Position numbers and translations under genes: made by a program
The notes under the pieces: generated by a model
The model's database searches: none
What the model saw: only the letters and a program-made list of their open reading frames with translations
Told to the model about the DNA's origin: nothing
In this document: positions 1 through 8,987 of the stretch, one piece after another
How the letters are laid out: every line of letters begins with the position of its first letter
Numbering within the stretch: the stretch's first letter is position 1
From: Bradyrhizobium elkanii USDA 76
GTDB taxonomy: Bacteria; Pseudomonadota; Alphaproteobacteria; Rhizobiales; Xanthobacteraceae
DNA: 64,000 nucleotides
Reading direction: 5' to 3'
Assembly (NCBI RefSeq): GCF_023278185.1
Contig: NZ_CP066356.1
Location: 1,604,001-1,668,000 of the forward strand

Positions 1-1
1 C

Positions 2-355
2 GGCGTCGGCAACGCGTCGACCTTCCAGATGATCCCCAACATCATGCGGCAGGAGATGAACCGCCTGATGCCGACCGCCGATCCCGCGACCCGGTTGCGC
101 CAGGCCGAGAAGGAATCGGCCGCCATAACCGGCTTCACCTCCGCGATTGCCGCGTTCGGGGCATTCTTTATTCCGAAGTCGTTCGGCACCTCGATCGACC
201 TCACTGGCGGCGTTCAGGCGGCGCTGTGGGGATTCTTCATCTTCTATGTGACCTGCATCGTCATCACTTGGGCTGTCTATACCCGCAAGGGTGGCCTGCT
301 TCACGACATCGAACGGCGCGCTCGGATCTCGCCCGCCACCCAGCCCGCGGAATAA
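2..355 (+). CDS. narK: Nitrate/nitrite transporter NarK, C-terminal fragment (5' end outside window)
   Basis: The reading frame is open from base 2 and ends at TAA 353-355, so only the last 117 codons of a longer gene are present. The first residues read GVGNASTFQMIPNIM, the conserved glycine-rich late helix of NarK-type MFS nitrate transporters. Two further hydrophobic segments follow, then a short basic tail. NarK proteins import nitrate with protons or exchange it for nitrite in the inner membrane. narG starts 11 bases downstream on the same strand, so this is the transport gene of a narKGHJI operon. The promoter is off the left edge. The assignment rests on the short motif plus context. 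Confidence 0.85.
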   Translation, partial: GVGNASTFQMIPNIMRQEMNRLMPTADPATRLRQAEKESAAITGFTSAIAAFGAFFIPKSFGTSIDLTGGVQAALWGFFIFYVTCIVITWAVYTRKGGLLHDIERRARISPATQPAE

Positions 356-366
356 GGAGACGAGGG

Positions 367-3300
367 ATGAGCCATTTCCTGGACAGGCTGACATTCTTCA
401 CACGCGCCAAGCCGGATTTTGCCGATGGTCACGGCGTGACGACGACCGAGGACCGCTCCTGGGAGGACGGCTACCGGAAGCGCTGGCAGCACGACAAGAT
501 CGTGCGGTCGACGCATGGTGTGAACTGCACCGGCTCCTGTTCGTGGAAGGTCTATGTCAAGGGCGGCATCGTCACCTGGGAAACCCAGCAGACTGACTAT
601 CCGCGCACGCGCCCGGACCTTCCAAACCACGAACCCCGCGGCTGTGCGCGCGGCGCCAGCTACAGCTGGTACCTCTATTCCGGCAACCGCGTGAAATATC
701 CGCTGGTGCGCTCGCGGCTGTTGAAGCTGTGGCGCGAGGCGCGCGCTGTGATGACACCGGTCGCGGCCTGGAAATCGATCGTCGAAGATCCGACGAAGCG
801 AGCGGCCTATGTGCAGAAGCGCGGCCTCGGCGGCTTCGTTCGCGCCAGCTGGGCCGAGGTCAATGAGATCGTGGCGTCCGCCAACGCCTACACCGCGAAG
901 ACTTACGGTCCGGACCGGGTGTTTGGCTTCTCGCCGATTCCGGCGATGTCGATGGTGAGCTACGCGGCAGGCGCGCGCTATTTGTCGCTGCTCGGCGGCG
1001 TCTGCATGTCGTTCTACGACTGGTATTGCGACCTGCCGCCGGCCTCGCCGCAGACCTGGGGCGAGCAGACCGACGTGCCCGAAAGCGCAGACTGGTACAA
1101 TGCGGGCTTCCTGATCCTGTGGGGATCGAACGTCCCGCAGACGCGCACGCCGGATGCGCATTTCTATACCGAGGTCCGCTACAAGGGCGCCAAGAGCGTC
1201 GTGATCTGTCCGGATTATTCGGAAGCCTCCAAATTCGCCGATCTCTGGGTGTCACCCAAGCAAGGCACCGACGCGGCGCTGGCGATGGCTATGGGGCACG
1301 TAATCCTCAAGGAATTCCACGTCGATCGGCAGGCCAGATATTTCAACGACTACGCGCGCCAGTATACGGATATGCCATTTCTGGTACGGCTGGTGAAATC
1401 CGAGGGACGGCTCGTGCCTGAGCGGTTCGTGCGCGCCTCGGATTTCGCCACTTCGCTCGACGAGGCCAACAATCCCGAGTGGAAGACGGTGGCCTATGAC
1501 GAGGCGACTGGCGAGATCGTGGTCCCGAACGGCTCGGTCGGATTCCGCTGGGGCGAGCAAGGCAAATGGAATCTGGAGGAGCGGGACTCGAGGAGCCGCG
1601 TCACCAGGCTCCGGCTTTCGCTCGCCGACACCAGGGATGAACTTGCCGACGTGGCATTTCCCTATTTCGGCAATCGCGAGCACGACCATTTCAAGGGAAC
1701 CGACCATCCGGACGTCCTGACGCGCAAAGTCCCCGCCAAGCGGATCCAGCTGAACGACGGCGAGGTGCTGGTGGCGTCGGTCTATGATCTGTTCGTCGCC
1801 AATTACGGCGTCGATCGCGGCTTCGGAGGCGAGCACCTCGGCAACACTTACGACGACATCCAGCCCTATACGCCGGCTTGGGCGGAGAGGATCACCGGCG
1901 TGCCGCGCGATCAGATCATCGCGGTCGCCCGCGAATTCGCCGCCAATGCCGAGAAGACCGGCGGCCGTTCCTTGGTCATCCTCGGCGCCGGGCTGAACCA
2001 CTGGTATCACATGGACATGAACTACCGTGGCATCATCAACATGCTGGTGATGTGCGGTTGCATCGGGCAGTCCGGCGGGGGCTGGTCGCACTATGTCGGC
2101 CAGGAGAAGCTGCGGCCGCAGTCCGGCTGGACGCCGCTTGCCTTCGGTCTCGACTGGGGCCGCCCGCCGCGGCAGATGAATTCGACCTCGGCGTTCTACG
2201 CCCACACCGATCAGTGGCGCTACGAGACGCTGGATGTGAAGGAAATTCTGTCACCGACGGCGCCGCAAGGTCCGTGGGATGGCGCGCTGATCGACTACAA
2301 CGTTCGCGCCGAGCGGATGGGTTGGCTGCCTTCTGCACCGCAGCTCGAGACCAACCCGTTGGAAGTTTCGAAGCTTGCGGCTGCCGCCGGGCTGGAGCCG
2401 AAGGACTACGTCGCTAAATCCCTCCAGTCGGGCGTTCTGAAGCTGTCGTGCGAAGATCCCGATGGCCCGAAGAACTGGCCACGCAACATGTTCGTCTGGC
2501 GCTCGAACCTGCTGGGGGCGTCCGGCAAGGGGCACGAATACTTCCTGAAACATCTGCTCGGCACCAAGCACGGCGTGCTGGGCAAGGATCTCGGCGAGGA
2601 CGGCAGGAAGAAGCCTCTCGAGGTCAAATGGCGCGAAGACGCCCCGGAAGGAAAGCTCGACCTGCTGGTCACGCTCGACTTCCGGATGTCCACGACCTGC
2701 ATGTACTCGGACATCGTGCTGCCGACCGCGACCTGGTACGAGAAGAACGATCTCAATACCTCCGACATGCACCCCTTCATTCATCCGCTGTCGGCGGCGA
2801 TCGATCCGGTCTGGGAATCGCGCAGCGACTGGGACATCTACAAGGGGATCGCGGAAGCCTTCTCGAAGGTCGCACCCGAGGTGCTGGGCGTCGAGAAGGA
2901 CGTTGTCCTCACGCCGATCATGCATGACAGCCCCGGCGAGATCGCCCAACCTTTCGACGTGAAGGACTGGAAGACGGGAGCTATCGATCCGATTCCCGGC
3001 AAGACCATGCCGGCGGTGACCGTGGTCGAGCGCGACTACCCCAATCTCCACAAGCGTTTCACGTCGCTCGGACCGCTGATGAACAAGCTCGGCAATGGCG
3101 GCAAGGGCATGAGCTGGAACACCGATCACGAGGTCGAGCTGCTCAAGAAGCTGAACGGCGTCGTAACGGAGGAAGGCGCGTCCCAGGGACTTGCCCGCAT
3201 CGACAGCGCGATCGACGCCTGCGAGGTCATCCTGAGTCTCGCTCCGGAGACCAACGGTGAGGTCGCGGTCAAGGCGTGGTCGTCGCTCGGAAATTTCACC

Positions 3301-4119
3301 GGGCGAGATCACACCCATCTGGCCGTCCCCAAGGAAGATGAGAAGATCCGGTACCGCGACGTGGTTGCACAGCCGCGCAAGATCATCTCCTCGCCGATCT
3401 GGTCGGGCCTGGAGTCCGAGAAGGTCTGCTACAACGCCGGCTACACCAACGTTCACGAATTGATCCCGTGGCGCACGCTGACCGGCCGTCAGCAGCTCTA
3501 TCAGGATCATCTGTGGATGCGTGCTTTCGGCGAGGGCTTCTGCGTGTACCGGCCGCCGATCGACACCAAGACGGTCAAGCCGGTGATCGACCGCAAGCCG
3601 AACGGCAATGGCTCCGTAGTCTTGAACTTCATCACGCCGCACCAGAAGTGGGGCATCCACTCCACCTACACCGACAATCTCCTGATGCTGACGCTCTCGC
3701 GTGGCGGTCCGATCGTGTGGATCAGCGAACTCGACGCCAAAGCGGCGGGCATCGCCGATAACGACTGGATCGAGGCCTACAACTCCAACGGCGCGCTGGT
3801 CGCCCGCGCGGTGGTCTCGCAACGCGTCCGGCAAGGCATGTGCATGATGTATCATGCGCAGGAGAAGATCGTGAATGTGCCGGGTTCCGAGCAGACCGGC
3901 CAGCGCGGCGGCATCCATAACTCCGTTACCCGTACCGTGCTCAAGCCGACCCACATGATCGGCGGCTACGTACAGCAAGCCTACGGCTTCAATTACTACG
4001 GCACGGTCGGCGCCAACCGCGACGAATTCGTCATCGTTCGCAAGATGTCGAAAGTCGATTGGCTCGATACGCCTGCTGCAGATCAACCCGGCACGTCCCA
4101 GTTGGAGGCCGCACAATGA
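367..4119 (+). CDS. narG: Respiratory nitrate reductase, alpha (molybdenum) subunit
   Basis: This 1250-aa protein is the catalytic subunit that reduces nitrate to nitrite at a bis-MGD molybdenum centre. The N-terminal FS0 [4Fe-4S] ligands are visible as His50, Cys54, Cys58 and Cys93, and the molybdenum-ligand aspartate as Asp222 in YDWYCDLPPASPQTWGEQ. These positions match the E. coli protein (1247 aa) almost exactly. I start at ATG 367, which follows a GGAGACGAGG ribosome site. An upstream in-frame ATG at 226 lies inside narK and gives a non-homologous extension. The stop overlaps the narH start as ATGA. NarG sits on the cytoplasmic side of the membrane, held by NarI. No internal stop or frameshift was seen. 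Confidence 0.98.
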   Translation: MSHFLDRLTFFTRAKPDFADGHGVTTTEDRSWEDGYRKRWQHDKIVRSTHGVNCTGSCSWKVYVKGGIVTWETQQTDYPRTRPDLPNHEPRGCARGASYSWYLYSGNRVKYPLVRSRLLKLWREARAVMTPVAAWKSIVEDPTKRAAYVQKRGLGGFVRASWAEVNEIVASANAYTAKTYGPDRVFGFSPIPAMSMVSYAAGARYLSLLGGVCMSFYDWYCDLPPASPQTWGEQTDVPESADWYNAGFLILWGSNVPQTRTPDAHFYTEVRYKGAKSVVICPDYSEASKFADLWVSPKQGTDAALAMAMGHVILKEFHVDRQARYFNDYARQYTDMPFLVRLVKSEGRLVPERFVRASDFATSLDEANNPEWKTVAYDEATGEIVVPNGSVGFRWGEQGKWNLEERDSRSRVTRLRLSLADTRDELADVAFPYFGNREHDHFKGTDHPDVLTRKVPAKRIQLNDGEVLVASVYDLFVANYGVDRGFGGEHLGNTYDDIQPYTPAWAERITGVPRDQIIAVAREFAANAEKTGGRSLVILGAGLNHWYHMDMNYRGIINMLVMCGCIGQSGGGWSHYVGQEKLRPQSGWTPLAFGLDWGRPPRQMNSTSAFYAHTDQWRYETLDVKEILSPTAPQGPWDGALIDYNVRAERMGWLPSAPQLETNPLEVSKLAAAAGLEPKDYVAKSLQSGVLKLSCEDPDGPKNWPRNMFVWRSNLLGASGKGHEYFLKHLLGTKHGVLGKDLGEDGRKKPLEVKWREDAPEGKLDLLVTLDFRMSTTCMYSDIVLPTATWYEKNDLNTSDMHPFIHPLSAAIDPVWESRSDWDIYKGIAEAFSKVAPEVLGVEKDVVLTPIMHDSPGEIAQPFDVKDWKTGAIDPIPGKTMPAVTVVERDYPNLHKRFTSLGPLMNKLGNGGKGMSWNTDHEVELLKKLNGVVTEEGASQGLARIDSAIDACEVILSLAPETNGEVAVKAWSSLGNFTGRDHTHLAVPKEDEKIRYRDVVAQPRKIISSPIWSGLESEKVCYNAGYTNVHELIPWRTLTGRQQLYQDHLWMRAFGEGFCVYRPPIDTKTVKPVIDRKPNGNGSVVLNFITPHQKWGIHSTYTDNLLMLTLSRGGPIVWISELDAKAAGIADNDWIEAYNSNGALVARAVVSQRVRQGMCMMYHAQEKIVNVPGSEQTGQRGGIHNSVTRTVLKPTHMIGGYVQQAYGFNYYGTVGANRDEFVIVRKMSKVDWLDTPAADQPGTSQLEAAQ

Positions 4120-5636
4120 AGATCCGCGCCCAGATCGCAATGGTGCTGAACCTCGACAAGTGCATCGGGTGTCACACCTGCAGCGTCACCTGCAAGAACG
4201 TGTGGACCAGCCGCCAAGGCATGGAATATGCGTGGTTCAACAATGTCGAGACCAAGCCCGGTATCGGCTATCCCAAGGATTGGGAGAACCAGGCGCGCTG
4301 GAAGGGCGGCTGGAAGCGCAACCGCAACGGCTCGATCCAGCCGCGCATCGGCGGCAAGTGGCGGATACTGGCGAACATCTTCGCCAATCCCGACTTGCCC
4401 GAGATCGACGACTACTACGAGCCGTTCACCTTCGACTACCAGCATCTGCAGCAGGCGCCGGAAATGAAGGCGATGCCGACCGCCCGTCCGCGTTCGCTGG
4501 TCTCCGGCGAGCGGCTGGAGAAGATCCAGTGGGGTCCGAACTGGGAAGAGATCCTCGGCGGCGAGTTCGAAAAGCGCTCGCAAGATTACAATTTCGAGGG
4601 CGTTCAGAAGGACATCTACGGCCAGTTCGAAAACACGTTCATGATGTACCTGCCGCGGTTGTGCGAGCATTGCCTCAATCCCGCTTGCGTCGCGTCCTGT
4701 CCTTCGGGAGCGATCTACAAGCGTGAAGAGGACGGCATCGTCCTGATCGACCAGGACAAGTGCCGCGGCTGGCGCATGTGCGTCTCCGGCTGCCCCTACA
4801 AGAAGATTTACTACAACTGGTCCTCGGGAAAGTCGGAGAAGTGCATCTTCTGCTATCCACGCATCGAAGCCGGCCAGCCGACCGTGTGTTCGGAGACCTG
4901 CGTCGGGCGTATCCGCTATCTCGGCGTTGTGCTGTACGACGCCGACCGTATCGCGGAAGCGGCGAGCAAGCCTGACGAACGTGATCTCTATCAGGCCCAG
5001 CTCGATATCTTCCTCGATCCGAACGATCCGAAGGTGATCGCCGAAGCCGAACGGCAAGGCATTCCGCATGCCTGGCTCGAGGCGGCAAAGGCCTCGCCGA
5101 TCTGGAAGATGGCGATGGAATGGAAGGTCGCATTCCCGCTGCATCCGGAATACCGCACCTTGCCGATGGTCTGGTACGTGCCGCCGCTGTCGCCGATCAC
5201 CTCGGCCGCATCCGCCGGCAAGATCGGTCTCGATGGCGGCATGCCGGACGTGAGGTCGCTGCGGATTCCGATGCGCTATCTCGCCAATCTGCTGACCGCG
5301 GGCGACGAAGCGCCGGTTACGCTGGCGCTCGAGCGCATGATGGCGATGCGCGCCTATATGCGGGCCAAGACGCTCGACGGCGTCGTTGATGAAGCGATCG
5401 CCCGCCGGGTTGGCCTGAAGCCGGCGCAAATTGACGAGATGTACCAGATCATGGCGATCGCCAACTACGAGGATCGTTTCGTGATCCCGACCGCGCATCG
5501 CGAACTCGGCGCCGACGCCTTCGACATCCGCGGCTCCTGCGGTTTCACCTTCGGCAACGGCTGCTCCGTCGGCGAGACCGACACCAATCTGTTCGGTTCG
5601 CCCCGCAAGGTAAAGAATCCGATGGAGATCGCGTGA
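4116..5636 (+). CDS. narH: Respiratory nitrate reductase, beta (iron-sulfur) subunit
   Basis: This 506-aa ferredoxin-like subunit passes electrons from the NarI haems to NarG. All cluster motifs are visible: Cys16/19/22/26 in CIGCHTCSVTC, Cys183/186/191/195, Cys216/222/226 with Trp219 in place of the fourth Cys (the signature of the [3Fe-4S] centre), and Cys243/246/258/262. These lie within one residue of the E. coli positions. Start ATG 4116 overlaps the narG stop by four bases, which implies translational coupling. An earlier in-frame start at 4059 lies inside narG and is rejected. The stop TGA shares its last A with the narJ ATG. Confidence 0.97.
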   Translation: MKIRAQIAMVLNLDKCIGCHTCSVTCKNVWTSRQGMEYAWFNNVETKPGIGYPKDWENQARWKGGWKRNRNGSIQPRIGGKWRILANIFANPDLPEIDDYYEPFTFDYQHLQQAPEMKAMPTARPRSLVSGERLEKIQWGPNWEEILGGEFEKRSQDYNFEGVQKDIYGQFENTFMMYLPRLCEHCLNPACVASCPSGAIYKREEDGIVLIDQDKCRGWRMCVSGCPYKKIYYNWSSGKSEKCIFCYPRIEAGQPTVCSETCVGRIRYLGVVLYDADRIAEAASKPDERDLYQAQLDIFLDPNDPKVIAEAERQGIPHAWLEAAKASPIWKMAMEWKVAFPLHPEYRTLPMVWYVPPLSPITSAASAGKIGLDGGMPDVRSLRIPMRYLANLLTAGDEAPVTLALERMMAMRAYMRAKTLDGVVDEAIARRVGLKPAQIDEMYQIMAIANYEDRFVIPTAHRELGADAFDIRGSCGFTFGNGCSVGETDTNLFGSPRKVKNPMEIA

Positions 5637-6346
5637 TGAAGACGTTCAAGGTCCTATCGGCCCTCCTGAGCTATCCGACCGAGGCGCTGATCGAAGCCGC
5701 GCCGGAGTTTGCGGCTGTGCTCGATGCCGAGAGACTGGTGCCGGCGGCGTGCCGCGGTGCGGTCGAGGTGCTGATCGAGGAAATCGCCATCGGCGATCTC
5801 TACGACCTGCAGGAGCGTTACGGCCTGCTGTTTGATCGCAGCAAGACGCTTGCGCTGCATCTGTTCGAGCATGTCCACGGTGAAAGCCGCGACCGCGGCC
5901 AGGCCATGGTCGATCTTAAAGCCATGTACGAGAACGCGGGGTTGGCTATCGCGGCGAACGAACTGCCGGATTACGTGCCGCTGTTCCTCGAATTCCTGGC
6001 GACGCAGCCGGTCGCGGAGGCGCGGGAGCTCCTCGGCCAGACCGCACATATTTTTGCGGCACTCGCCGAGCGACTCGGACAGCGTAAGTCGAGCTACAGG
6101 GTCGTTTTCGATGCGCTGGTCAAGATCGCCGTCGAAGTGCCGCGTCGCGAAATCGTGGATGAATTGTTGAAGGCACCCGATACCGATCCGACGGATCTGG
6201 TTGCGCTCGACGCGGCCTGGGAAGAGGAGGAGGTCCGGTTCGGGCCCGGCGCGCAGGGGGCCGGCGCCTGCGGCCACGAGACCCTGATCGCAAAGCTTCG
6301 GCACGCCCGCCGCGCCGTGGGGCCGGCGGCGTCACAGCAGCAATGA
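5636..6346 (+). CDS. narJ: Nitrate reductase molybdenum cofactor assembly chaperone
   Basis: This 236-aa protein sits between narH and narI, the invariant place of narJ. It is predicted all-helical, with the family segment around LQERYGLLFDRSKTLALHLF followed by HVHGESRDRG, which is typical of NarJ. NarJ binds apo-NarG in the cytoplasm and holds the complex until the Mo cofactor and haem are inserted; it is not part of the finished enzyme. ATG 5636 shares one base with the narH stop (TGATG); a GTG one codon earlier is possible but less likely. The stop TGA 6344-6346 overlaps an ATG at 6343, discussed under narI. Confidence 0.95.
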   Translation: MKTFKVLSALLSYPTEALIEAAPEFAAVLDAERLVPAACRGAVEVLIEEIAIGDLYDLQERYGLLFDRSKTLALHLFEHVHGESRDRGQAMVDLKAMYENAGLAIAANELPDYVPLFLEFLATQPVAEARELLGQTAHIFAALAERLGQRKSSYRVVFDALVKIAVEVPRREIVDELLKAPDTDPTDLVALDAAWEEEEVRFGPGAQGAGACGHETLIAKLRHARRAVGPAASQQQ

Positions 6347-6357
6347 GAGGCCAGATC

Positions 6358-7083
6358 ATGCAGACGCTCAACGCCATCGTCTTCGGCTGGTATCCGTATC
6401 TCTGCCTCACCGTCTTCCTGTTCGGCAGTCTCGTCCGCTTCGACCGCGAGCAATATAGCTGGCGCAGCGGATCGAGCCAATTGCTGCGGCGACGACAGCT
6501 TGTCTGGGGCTCCAACCTGTTCCACGTCGGAATCCTCTTCATTTTCCTCGGCCACTTCGTCGGCCTGCTGACCCCGATCTGGATATTCGACATGCTCGGC
6601 GTCTCGCATGGCTTCAAGCAGATGCTGGCGATTGTCGCAGGCGGCGCGGCGGGGCTGATGTGTCTGGCCGGGATTTCGCTGTTGACGCACCGGAGGCTGT
6701 TCGATCCGCGCATCCGCGCCAACTCTTCGTTCGGCGACACCGCAATCCTCCTGATCCTGTTCGCCCAGCTGCTTTTGGGCCTGGCCACAATTCCCGTATC
6801 GCTCGGGCATCTGGATGGCCACGAGATGGTGAAGTTCATGGGATGGGCGCAGGGCATCCTGACGCTGCAGCCAGGCATTGCCGCAAATATCCTGGACGTG
6901 CACCCGATCTTCAAGGCGCATCTCGTATTGGGCATGACGATCTTCCTCGTCTTCCCGTTCACGCGGCTGGTCCATATCTGGAGCGCGCCGGTCTGGTATC
7001 TGGGCCGCCGCGGCTATCAGGTCGTGCGCCGCAGCGACGGCGCCTCGCGCGCCGCCGATCGTCCTCTGCAGCCTGCGGAGTAG
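6358..7083 (+). CDS. narI: Respiratory nitrate reductase, gamma (cytochrome b) subunit
   Basis: This 241-aa inner-membrane protein with five predicted helices oxidises quinol through two b haems and anchors NarGH. With the start at ATG 6358 the haem ligands fall at His56, His66, His188 and His206, matching E. coli His56/66/187/205, and the N-terminus MQTLNAIVFGWYPY aligns with that family. The ribosome site GAGAGG ends 7 bases before this ATG. The alternative ATG 6343 overlaps the narJ stop and adds only five residues; it cannot be excluded. The next gene begins four bases after the stop, so transcription probably continues. Confidence 0.96.
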   Translation: MQTLNAIVFGWYPYLCLTVFLFGSLVRFDREQYSWRSGSSQLLRRRQLVWGSNLFHVGILFIFLGHFVGLLTPIWIFDMLGVSHGFKQMLAIVAGGAAGLMCLAGISLLTHRRLFDPRIRANSSFGDTAILLILFAQLLLGLATIPVSLGHLDGHEMVKFMGWAQGILTLQPGIAANILDVHPIFKAHLVLGMTIFLVFPFTRLVHIWSAPVWYLGRRGYQVVRRSDGASRAADRPLQPAE

Positions 7084-7087
7084 GACC

Positions 7088-7912
7088 ATGGATTGCTCGC
7101 TCACCGACAGCCTTCCCAAGCCGAAGACCATCAGCGTCAATGGCACCGTCATTCCGCGCGAGGCGATCGCGCGCGAGGTGCAGAACCATCCGGCGGAGAA
7201 GCCGATCCTGGCCTGGCAGGCAGCCGCACGTGCATTGGTCGTGCGGGAATTGCTGCTGCAGGAGGCGCGGCGGCTCGAAATTTCCGCGGAGCCGCTGCGG
7301 GACGCCGAAGGTCGGAGCGAAACCCCCGAAGAGGCGGCAATGCGTGCGCTGATCGAACGGGAGGTCGTCACGCCCGAGCCGGACGATGCCTCATGCCTGC
7401 GCTACTATGAACAGAACCAGCGTCGTTTCCGGTCGGGTGATCTGTACGAGGCCGCTCATATCCTGATCGCGACTCCGCGGAATGATGCTGCTGCGCGGAG
7501 TGGGGCCCGCGAGACTGCGGAGAAGGTATTGTCGTCCGTGCTGGAAGACCCCGCCCTGTTTGATCAGCTGGCGCGCACCCGTTCCGACTGCCGAACCTCG
7601 GCCGAGAACGGAGGTCACCTGGGCCAGCTGACGCGTGGCCAGACGATCGAGGAATTCGAGGTGGCGCTGGCTCGCATGGACGAGGGTGAGCTCGCCATCG
7701 TTGAAACGCGCTATGGCTTCCATATCGTTCGGCTCGATCGGCACGCGCCGGGGCAGGTCCTGCCGTTTGAACTCGCCCGCGAGCGCATCGCCGACTACCT
7801 CGCAACAAGCGTGCAGCACCGCTCGCTCGCTCAATATGTCGCTGTGCTGGCCGGCCGTGCAGAGATCACAGGAATTGCACTGGCGGGCGCCAGCTCACCG
7901 CTTCTGCAATAG
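7088..7912 (+). CDS. PpiC/parvulin-type peptidyl-prolyl isomerase of the nar operon
   Basis: The protein is 274 aa with a parvulin domain at about residues 120-219: the strand EAAHILIATP, a GGHLGQLTRG turn and the closing YGFHIVRLDR are all typical. The N-terminal 100 residues are helical and resemble the SurA/NifM-like chaperone arm. No signal peptide or membrane segment is seen, so it should act in the cytoplasm, unlike SurA or PpiD. It starts four bases after narI, so it is very likely cotranscribed. A parvulin after narI occurs in several proteobacterial nar operons. A role in folding or assembly of NarGHI is inferred by analogy with NifM and nitrogenase. Confidence 0.88.
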   Translation: MDCSLTDSLPKPKTISVNGTVIPREAIAREVQNHPAEKPILAWQAAARALVVRELLLQEARRLEISAEPLRDAEGRSETPEEAAMRALIEREVVTPEPDDASCLRYYEQNQRRFRSGDLYEAAHILIATPRNDAAARSGARETAEKVLSSVLEDPALFDQLARTRSDCRTSAENGGHLGQLTRGQTIEEFEVALARMDEGELAIVETRYGFHIVRLDRHAPGQVLPFELARERIADYLATSVQHRSLAQYVAVLAGRAEITGIALAGASSPLLQ

Positions 7913-7921
7913 GGAAACACC

Positions 7922-8260
7922 ATGCAGCTCGGGCAAATCATCAGGAATTTCAGCGAACAGGCCGTGGCGGCCGATGCGCTGCTCGGCTGTGGTGATCTCG
8001 TTCTGTTGGCGCGCATCGGCGCCGCGGCTGATCGCTTTGACGAGACGCTCGGTGAGTACGCCGCGGGCGCGGTGCGGCGTTTTGCCAACCTTGCATCGAG
8101 CGAGGACTGGCTTGCGTTGATGAATACGGTCGAACGCGCCGGTGATCCGGGCTTCCGCTGCCTGACGCACATGCTGCACTGGTCGCTGATGCGGGACGAA
8201 GCGCAGGGCGTCGTACCGCACGTGGGATGCTCATGTGCCGGCAGCGGGAGTTGCACATGA
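7922..8260 (+). CDS. Uncharacterised 112-aa nar-linked protein with Cys-rich C-terminus
   Basis: I do not recognise this family. The gene begins nine bases after the parvulin stop in the same direction and is probably in the nar transcript. The body is helical and soluble (FSEQAVAADALLGCGDLVLL at residues 10-29). The last eleven residues read GCSCAGSGSCT, giving a CxC-x5-C cluster that could bind metal or form a redox disulfide. Two more cysteines lie in the body. The stop overlaps the start of the next small frame as ATGA, a sign of coupling. Function is open; an accessory role in nitrate reductase maturation is only a context inference. Confidence 0.75.
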   Translation: MQLGQIIRNFSEQAVAADALLGCGDLVLLARIGAAADRFDETLGEYAAGAVRRFANLASSEDWLALMNTVERAGDPGFRCLTHMLHWSLMRDEAQGVVPHVGCSCAGSGSCT

Positions 8261-8400
8261 GCGACCAGCACGAAATCGGCCGCACGGCTTGTCCCCGCAG
8301 CCTTGCGCGAATCAGGGGCAGTCTGGAGCAGGTTCCGACCGCGATCCTCTCGCGGCATCTGTCTCGGCTCCGTCTTCCCGGCCATTCCCTATTGCCTTGA
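8257..8400 (+). CDS. Possible 47-aa basic protein overlapping the preceding gene
   Basis: ATG 8257 overlaps the preceding stop in an ATGA junction, as at the other nar gene boundaries, and the frame runs to TGA 8398-8400. The product begins MSDQHEIGRTACPRSLARIR, is Arg-rich and has no membrane segment. The evidence for translation is the coupled start and the strict packing of this operon; there is no recognised family. It could instead be a chance frame in an operon tail. The next gene starts 35 bases later. Confidence 0.45.
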   Translation: MSDQHEIGRTACPRSLARIRGSLEQVPTAILSRHLSRLRLPGHSLLP

Positions 8401-8435
8401 TCTGATAGGCGCACGTTCCATTGAGGTGAATCAAG

Positions 8436-8987
8436 ATGTCGGTCTCGCTTTCCGTCCGGACGCCTGAAGTCGTTCCGCCGCGCACGCCGTCGCTGGCGGC
8501 AATCGTTTATCCGCAGAACAAATACCCTGCGGCGGCATTTGAGGCGCTGGTCGCATCGTGTCGTCGCAACAGACTGTCGCTTGCCGGCGTCGTGCAGCAC
8601 CCGGTTGACGCGGCGTCGGAGCGACGATGCGATGTCCTCCTGGAGGATTTAAGCACCGGTCGTCGCACGTCGATCTATGAGGATCGTGGTGCTGGCGCGT
8701 CGGGCTGCCGGCTCGACGAGTCGGCGCTTGCGGAGGTCGCTGCACGGATCGAAGGCAGCCTGGGCGATGCTCCCGATGTGCTGGTGCTCAACAAGTTCGG
8801 CAAGGCCGAGTGCAGCGGTGGCGGACTGCTCGACCTCATCGCCAAGGCGATGGAGTGCAACGTCACCGTCGTGATCGGTGTACCCCAGAGCAATTTGTTT
8901 GCATGGCGCGTTTTTGCCGGCGAATTCGGAACGGAGCTATCTGCCGACAGCGGCGAGATCGAAAGATGGGTGGAGGGCCTGCGCTAG
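8436..8987 (+). CDS. DUF2478 family protein (predicted nucleotide-binding, molybdenum-linked)
   Basis: The protein is 183 aa with an alpha/beta nucleotide-binding look: the strand LAAIVYPQNK near the N-terminus, then DVLVLNKFGKAECSGGGL and VTVVIGVPQSNL, the two segments by which I place it in DUF2478. Members are often encoded beside molybdate transport or molybdoenzyme genes and are described as NTPase-like; the biochemistry is unsettled. Here it closes the nar cluster, 35 bases after the 47-aa frame, with ribosome site TGAGGTGA before ATG 8436. That ribosome site also happens to read TTGA-N6-TCAA, which I regard as chance. Family call fairly sure, function not. Confidence 0.7.
   Translation: MSVSLSVRTPEVVPPRTPSLAAIVYPQNKYPAAAFEALVASCRRNRLSLAGVVQHPVDAASERRCDVLLEDLSTGRRTSIYEDRGAGASGCRLDESALAEVAARIEGSLGDAPDVLVLNKFGKAECSGGGLLDLIAKAMECNVTVVIGVPQSNLFAWRVFAGEFGTELSADSGEIERWVEGLR

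Noticed and set aside
226..366. Upstream extension of narG
   Set aside because: The extra 47 residues overlap narK and are not homologous; ATG 367 has a ribosome site and gives haem/cluster numbering matching E. coli.
2251..4140. Open frame of 629 codons antisense to narG
   Set aside because: Shadow of a strongly biased gene; narG ligand residues are intact on the plus strand and no domain is seen in the antisense translation.
8421..8434. TTGA-N6-TCAA match before the DUF2478 gene
   Set aside because: It overlaps the ribosome site and ends one base before the start codon, so it cannot act as an activator site for this gene; probably chance.
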